Below are positions 60,709 through 64,000 of a stretch of DNA of 64,000 nt, piece by piece. Source of the stretch: Microlunatus panaciterrae (GTDB taxonomy: Bacteria > Actinomycetota > Actinomycetes > Propionibacteriales > Propionibacteriaceae). The stretch covers positions 4,004,015 to 4,068,014 of the forward strand of contig NZ_JAFBCF010000001.1 in the NCBI RefSeq assembly GCF_016907535.1, written 5' to 3'. A program made the translations under genes and the position numbers. Positions within the stretch are counted from its first letter, which is position 1, and every line of letters starts with the position of its first letter. Under the pieces are notes generated by a model. The model did no database searches. It was not told the DNA's origin and saw only the letters and a program-made list of their open reading frames with translations.

Positions 60709-61674
60709 TTACTCGTCGACCTGGCGTCGGTTGGCACGCAGGTAGACCACCGCGAATGCCAACGAGATGACGATCAGAATGTTGCTCAGCGCAGCACCCT
60801 GACCGAACTTGAATTCCACGAAGGAACGCTGATACGACTGCAGGGCGATGGTCTGGGTGGCGTTGGCCGGACCGCCCTGGGTCAGACCGAGGATGATGTC
60901 CAGCACCTTCAGGGTGTAGATCACTCCGAGCATCAGCACTACGCTCACCACTGCGCGGAGGTTGGGCCAGGTGATGTGCCAGAACGCCTTCCAGCCGGTG
61001 GCCCCGTCCAGCGCGCCGGCCTCGTACAGCTCCTCCGGGATGTCCTGCAACCCGCTGTACAGCAGAGTCAGGTTGAACGGGATACCCAGCCAGATGTTCA
61101 CCAGGATCACCGCGAGCAGCGCGATACGGGGCGACGTCAGCCAGGGGACCGGGTTGTCGATGACGCCCAGGTTCTCCAGCGTGACGTTGAGGATCCCGCT
61201 GTCCTGCTCGAGGATCGCCCGCCAGGCGGCGCTGCCTACGATCAGCGGGATCAGCCACGGCAGCAGGAACAGTGCGCGCAGCACGCCGTTCAGCGGGAAG
61301 CTCTTGTGGAAGAAGAGGGCCAGCAGCATGCCGATCACGAACTGGCCGATGATCGACCCGATGGTGAACAGAGCAGTGTTGATGACTGCCTTGGAGAAGA
61401 CGTCGTTGGTGACCACGGCGACATAATTGGTGAGGCCCACGAAGGGCGCCTTACCGGTGAAGAACGTCTTCAGGGTGTAGTCCTGAAAGCTCATCACCAC
61501 GTTCTTCACCACGGGATAACCGAACAGCGCCACGATCGCCAGGGCCGCCGGCACCACGAAGAGAACCTTCAGGAACTCCTCGCGGCGCCGACCGCCCCGC
61601 CGGCGGCTGGGGCCGGTGTCGGTGATCGGAGAGCTCGTCTGGGATGCGGTCGCTAGCGTCTCCGCGTCCGACAT
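60709..61674 (-). CDS. Sugar ABC permease 1 (MalF type)
   Basis: The 321-residue protein has six membrane helices, a polar N-terminal tail (residues 1-30), and the EAA loop ELYEAGALDGATGWKAF near residue 225. The ATG at 61674 has a GGAAGGAG site. The ATPase is not encoded here. Confidence 0.92.
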   Translation of the reverse strand: MSDAETLATASQTSSPITDTGPSRRRGGRRREEFLKVLFVVPAALAIVALFGYPVVKNVVMSFQDYTLKTFFTGKAPFVGLTNYVAVVTNDVFSKAVINTALFTIGSIIGQFVIGMLLALFFHKSFPLNGVLRALFLLPWLIPLIVGSAAWRAILEQDSGILNVTLENLGVIDNPVPWLTSPRIALLAVILVNIWLGIPFNLTLLYSGLQDIPEELYEAGALDGATGWKAFWHITWPNLRAVVSVVLMLGVIYTLKVLDIILGLTQGGPANATQTIALQSYQRSFVEFKFGQGAALSNILIVISLAFAVVYLRANRRQVDE

Positions 61675-61700
61675 GCGCGGACTCCTTCCGTCGTGAGCGG

Positions 61701-62936
61701 CTAGCCGCCGGCCTTTGCCATCGCGTCGGCCGGTTTCGCCTGCCCGGTCAGCACGAGCTGCATTCCGGTGTAGATGATCTTGGCAGTGTCCGGCCATTTC
61801 GAACCGAGCTTGCCGGTTCGGGCGCGCGCGTGCTCCACCGCGTCGACGAAGCCGGCCATCGCAGGCACCTCCTTCTTGAATTGCGTCGCCAGCGCGAGCT
61901 TGGTCGGGACCAGGCCGCCCTGCTTGGCCCGCAACATCTGGTTCTCGTCGGAGTTCATGCACTTCACCAGCTCGGCCGCCTTCTTCATCTTCGCGTCGTC
62001 GCCGGTCACCGGCACCGTCCACGCCTCGCCGCCCAGCGGTGCGACCGATGTCTGGTCGGGCTTGTTGATCGGGAACGACACCACACCGAAGTTGACCTTG
62101 GCCTTCTGCAGGCTGGGGATCTGCCACGGACCGTTGAGCATCATGGCCGCCTTGCCCGCGATGAACTGGTCGTTCACGTCGGACTGCTTCCAGTTGACGA
62201 CGCTCTTGGAGGCCGAGCCGTCGTCCACCAGGTCTTTCCAGAGCTGGAGGGCCTCGGCCACCTGCGGACTCTTGAGGTCGGTCTCGTCGCCGCCGTTGGT
62301 CCACATCGGTGGCAGGAACTGCCAGGCGCCCTCATAGTCGGCGGTGGCGTTGAACGCGAAGCCGTACTGCTTACCCACGGTCAGCTTCTTCGCGGCCGTG
62401 CGAAGCTCGGCCCAGGTCTTCGGCGGCTTGACGCCGGCCTTCGCCAGGACATCCTTGCGGTAGAAGATCGCGATGGTGTTCGCGGCGGGCTGCAGGCCGT
62501 AGAGCTTGCCCTCGAAAGTGGCCGCCGAGACCGGGCCCTCTGCATATCCGTCGGCCTTGATCCCGTAGTCATCGAGTGCGGCCAGCGCGCCGGTTTCGGC
62601 GATCTGCTGGATGTCCGGATTGTCCAGCATCAGCACATCGGGCAGCGTCTTGGACGATGCCTGCTGCAGCACCTTCTGGATCAGCGTCGGACCGGGCACG
62701 GGTTGGCGGTTGATCTTGGCCACCCCGATCGAGGTGCCACACTTCTCCAGCATGTCCTGGATCTGAGTCTTGCCCGGGTCGTCCGTGTAGTAGTCGAGCA
62801 CGGTCAGTGAGTCGACCTTGGCGGAGGAACCGCCCCCGCCCCCGCCGCCGCTCGTTCCGCCGCCGCCACACGCGGCCAGGGTCAGGGGGGCCATCGTTGC
62901 CAGTGCTGCGATAGCCACCAGTCGCTTCTTGATCAT
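61701..62936 (-). CDS. Sugar ABC substrate-binding lipoprotein
   Basis: The 411-residue protein has a Sec signal with lipobox LAAC near residue 23, followed by a Gly/Ser-rich linker (GGGGTSGGGGGGGSS) that tethers the binding domain. The binding domain contains LYGLQPAANTIAIFYRKDVL, typical of family 1 solute-binding proteins. The ligand is unknown; the operon context suggests a beta-glucoside-type or related sugar. It is the first gene of the leftward importer operon. Confidence 0.92.
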   Translation of the reverse strand: MIKKRLVAIAALATMAPLTLAACGGGGTSGGGGGGGSSAKVDSLTVLDYYTDDPGKTQIQDMLEKCGTSIGVAKINRQPVPGPTLIQKVLQQASSKTLPDVLMLDNPDIQQIAETGALAALDDYGIKADGYAEGPVSAATFEGKLYGLQPAANTIAIFYRKDVLAKAGVKPPKTWAELRTAAKKLTVGKQYGFAFNATADYEGAWQFLPPMWTNGGDETDLKSPQVAEALQLWKDLVDDGSASKSVVNWKQSDVNDQFIAGKAAMMLNGPWQIPSLQKAKVNFGVVSFPINKPDQTSVAPLGGEAWTVPVTGDDAKMKKAAELVKCMNSDENQMLRAKQGGLVPTKLALATQFKKEVPAMAGFVDAVEHARARTGKLGSKWPDTAKIIYTGMQLVLTGQAKPADAMAKAGG

Positions 62937-63172
62937 CAGTACAGCTCCTTCGCTGCCTCGACCGGGATGTCGCCAACGCCCTCGACCGTGGAACGTGTTG
63001 GTCGGGAGGTTGACGAGAAGGACGGTTAAGCGCTTAACTGCGCTTACGTCAGAGCCTCGGGGGCGGCCGTCCGTTTGTCAAGAGGTTGCTGACGCGCTTA
63101 CTCGCTCGTGACCTGGCCGGTCGGATTGCTCAACGCCAGAAGCTAGCGGGCTGTCCGGACGGAGGTGCGGCG
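62937..63172. promoter_or_regulatory. Divergent region with a perfect 14-bp LacI-type operator
   Basis: GTTAAGCGCTTAAC (63025-63038) is a perfect palindrome with the classic AAGCGCTT core of LacI operators. A half-site TGCGCTTAC follows (63039-63047), and GCGCTTAC recurs near 63094-63101. The site lies between the importer operon and the divergent LacI gene, so the repressor probably controls both. Confidence 0.75.
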
Positions 63173-64000
63173 ATGGCCACGACGATGCGTGAGGTGGCGC
63201 AGGCTGCCGGGGTCTCGATCGCCACCGTGTCCTACGTCGTGAACGACTCCAAGAGGGTGGCACCCGAGACCCGGCTGCGGATCGAACGGGCGATGGCCGA
63301 GTTAGGGTTCCGCCGCAACGTCGTCGCCCGGGCCCTGGCCAGTCGACGTACCCAGATCATCGCCCTGGTGTATCCGGCCCTCGAGCACCGGCTGGGGGGA
63401 TCCGTGATGGAGTTCATCACCAGCGCCGCGCGGGCGGCCAGGTATGCCGACTACCACCTGGTGGTGTGGCCGGTCAGCAACGACGGCAGCGAGCTCACAG
63501 CCCTGGTCGGCCAGAAACTCGTCGACGGGGTGCTCCTGATGGAGGTGCAGCTCGACGATCCCCGGGTCAGCGCCCTGCGCGGGCTGGACATCCCGTTCGC
63601 GCTGATCGGACGTACCCGTGACGTGACCGGGCTGCACTATGTGGACATCGACTTCGACTTGTCGTTGAGGATGGCCATGGACCACCTGGCGGAACTCGGG
63701 CACCAACGCATCGTGCTGATCAACGGCAGCGAGGACGAGGTCAGCTTCGCCGACTATGGACCGTACGTCCGGTCCGAGGCGGCCTATCGTGACCTGGCGG
63801 CTCAACGCGGAATCGAGCCGACGGTCCTGCACTGCCGTCAGACGGTGCGCTCGGGCCGCGACGCTGCCAGCGAGCTGGTGGCCAGGGTCCCGGACGCGAC
63901 CGCAGTGATCATCGTCGACGAGGCCGCCGCGGCCGGTCTGGTCGCTGAGCTGGACCGGCTCCGCCGGCCGGTGCCCTCCGACATATCGGTGATGTCGATC
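63173..64000 (+). CDS. LacI-family regulator, truncated by the window end
   Basis: The frame encodes 276 residues up to base 64000 without a stop. The start MATTMREVAQAAGVSIATVS is a LacI helix-turn-helix, then YVVNDSKRVAPETRLRIE and the effector domain (IIALVYPALEHRL, YVDIDFDLSLRMAMDHLA). GGAGGTGCGGCG precedes the ATG. It is divergent from the sugar importer and next to the AAGCGCTT operator, which it probably binds. Confidence 0.9.
   Translation, partial: MATTMREVAQAAGVSIATVSYVVNDSKRVAPETRLRIERAMAELGFRRNVVARALASRRTQIIALVYPALEHRLGGSVMEFITSAARAARYADYHLVVWPVSNDGSELTALVGQKLVDGVLLMEVQLDDPRVSALRGLDIPFALIGRTRDVTGLHYVDIDFDLSLRMAMDHLAELGHQRIVLINGSEDEVSFADYGPYVRSEAAYRDLAAQRGIEPTVLHCRQTVRSGRDAASELVARVPDATAVIIVDEAAAAGLVAELDRLRRPVPSDISVMSI

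Overview
The window comes from a high-GC actinobacterium. The GC-rich third codon positions, the mycobacterial-type assimilatory sulfite reductase with a cysteine leader peptide, the ABC sugar importers without their own ATPase and the dispersed GCCCTGAGCCTGTCGAAGGGC repeat together suggest a soil member of the Propionibacteriales, such as a Microlunatus relative. That taxonomic guess is an inference. I saw no rRNA, tRNA, CRISPR array, transposase or phage gene.

Region 1 (1-10113) is core metabolism. It holds the tail of an Ala/Gln-rich helical protein, an NAD(P)HX dehydratase coupled to a histidine phosphatase, a NUDIX hydrolase and a small membrane protein. A tightly overlapping seven-gene assimilatory sulfate operon then reads leftward: sulfite reductase, small Cys-rich protein, APS reductase, cysC, cysD, cysN and a CbiX-like chelatase. 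It is preceded by an apparently unannotated 58-codon cysteine leader peptide with mutually exclusive hairpins.

Region 2 (10114-21069) carries envelope and stress genes: a membrane-anchored GH15-like protein, a YihY/BrkB protein, a GT-C glycosyltransferase, a SAM methyltransferase, a divergent arsR / arsI(cadI) pair, a SpoIID-domain protein and a P-type cation ATPase.

Region 3 (21066-38546, cluster A) is the least understood part. A six-gene leftward operon encodes a zinc metalloprotease, a helical-repeat-like protein, two very large beta-rich proteins and two paralogous WD40-type propellers. It diverges from a rightward operon of a zinc-ribbon membrane protein, a HerA/FtsK-like ATPase and a small helical protein. 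I recognise no complete known system here.

Region 4 (38577-50980) is a carbohydrate-use locus. Two GH116 hydrolases flank a fucose-isomerase-like enzyme, a Tat/lipoprotein sugar-binding protein, two permeases and a YesL-like protein, with a LacI regulator at the end. A recurring GxAATCGATTxC palindrome marks the putative promoters.

Region 5 (51245-56402, cluster B) is a four-gene operon: a propeller-kinase membrane protein, a 40-residue membrane peptide, a zinc-ribbon GTPase resembling DO-GTPase2, and a membrane-anchored protein resembling GAP1. It fits a GTPase-associated conflict system.

Region 6 (56518-64000) is a second sugar locus: a GH3 beta-glucosidase, a leftward ABC importer operon with an aldo/keto reductase, and a divergent LacI regulator cut by the window end, with a perfect TTAAGCGCTTAA-type operator between them.
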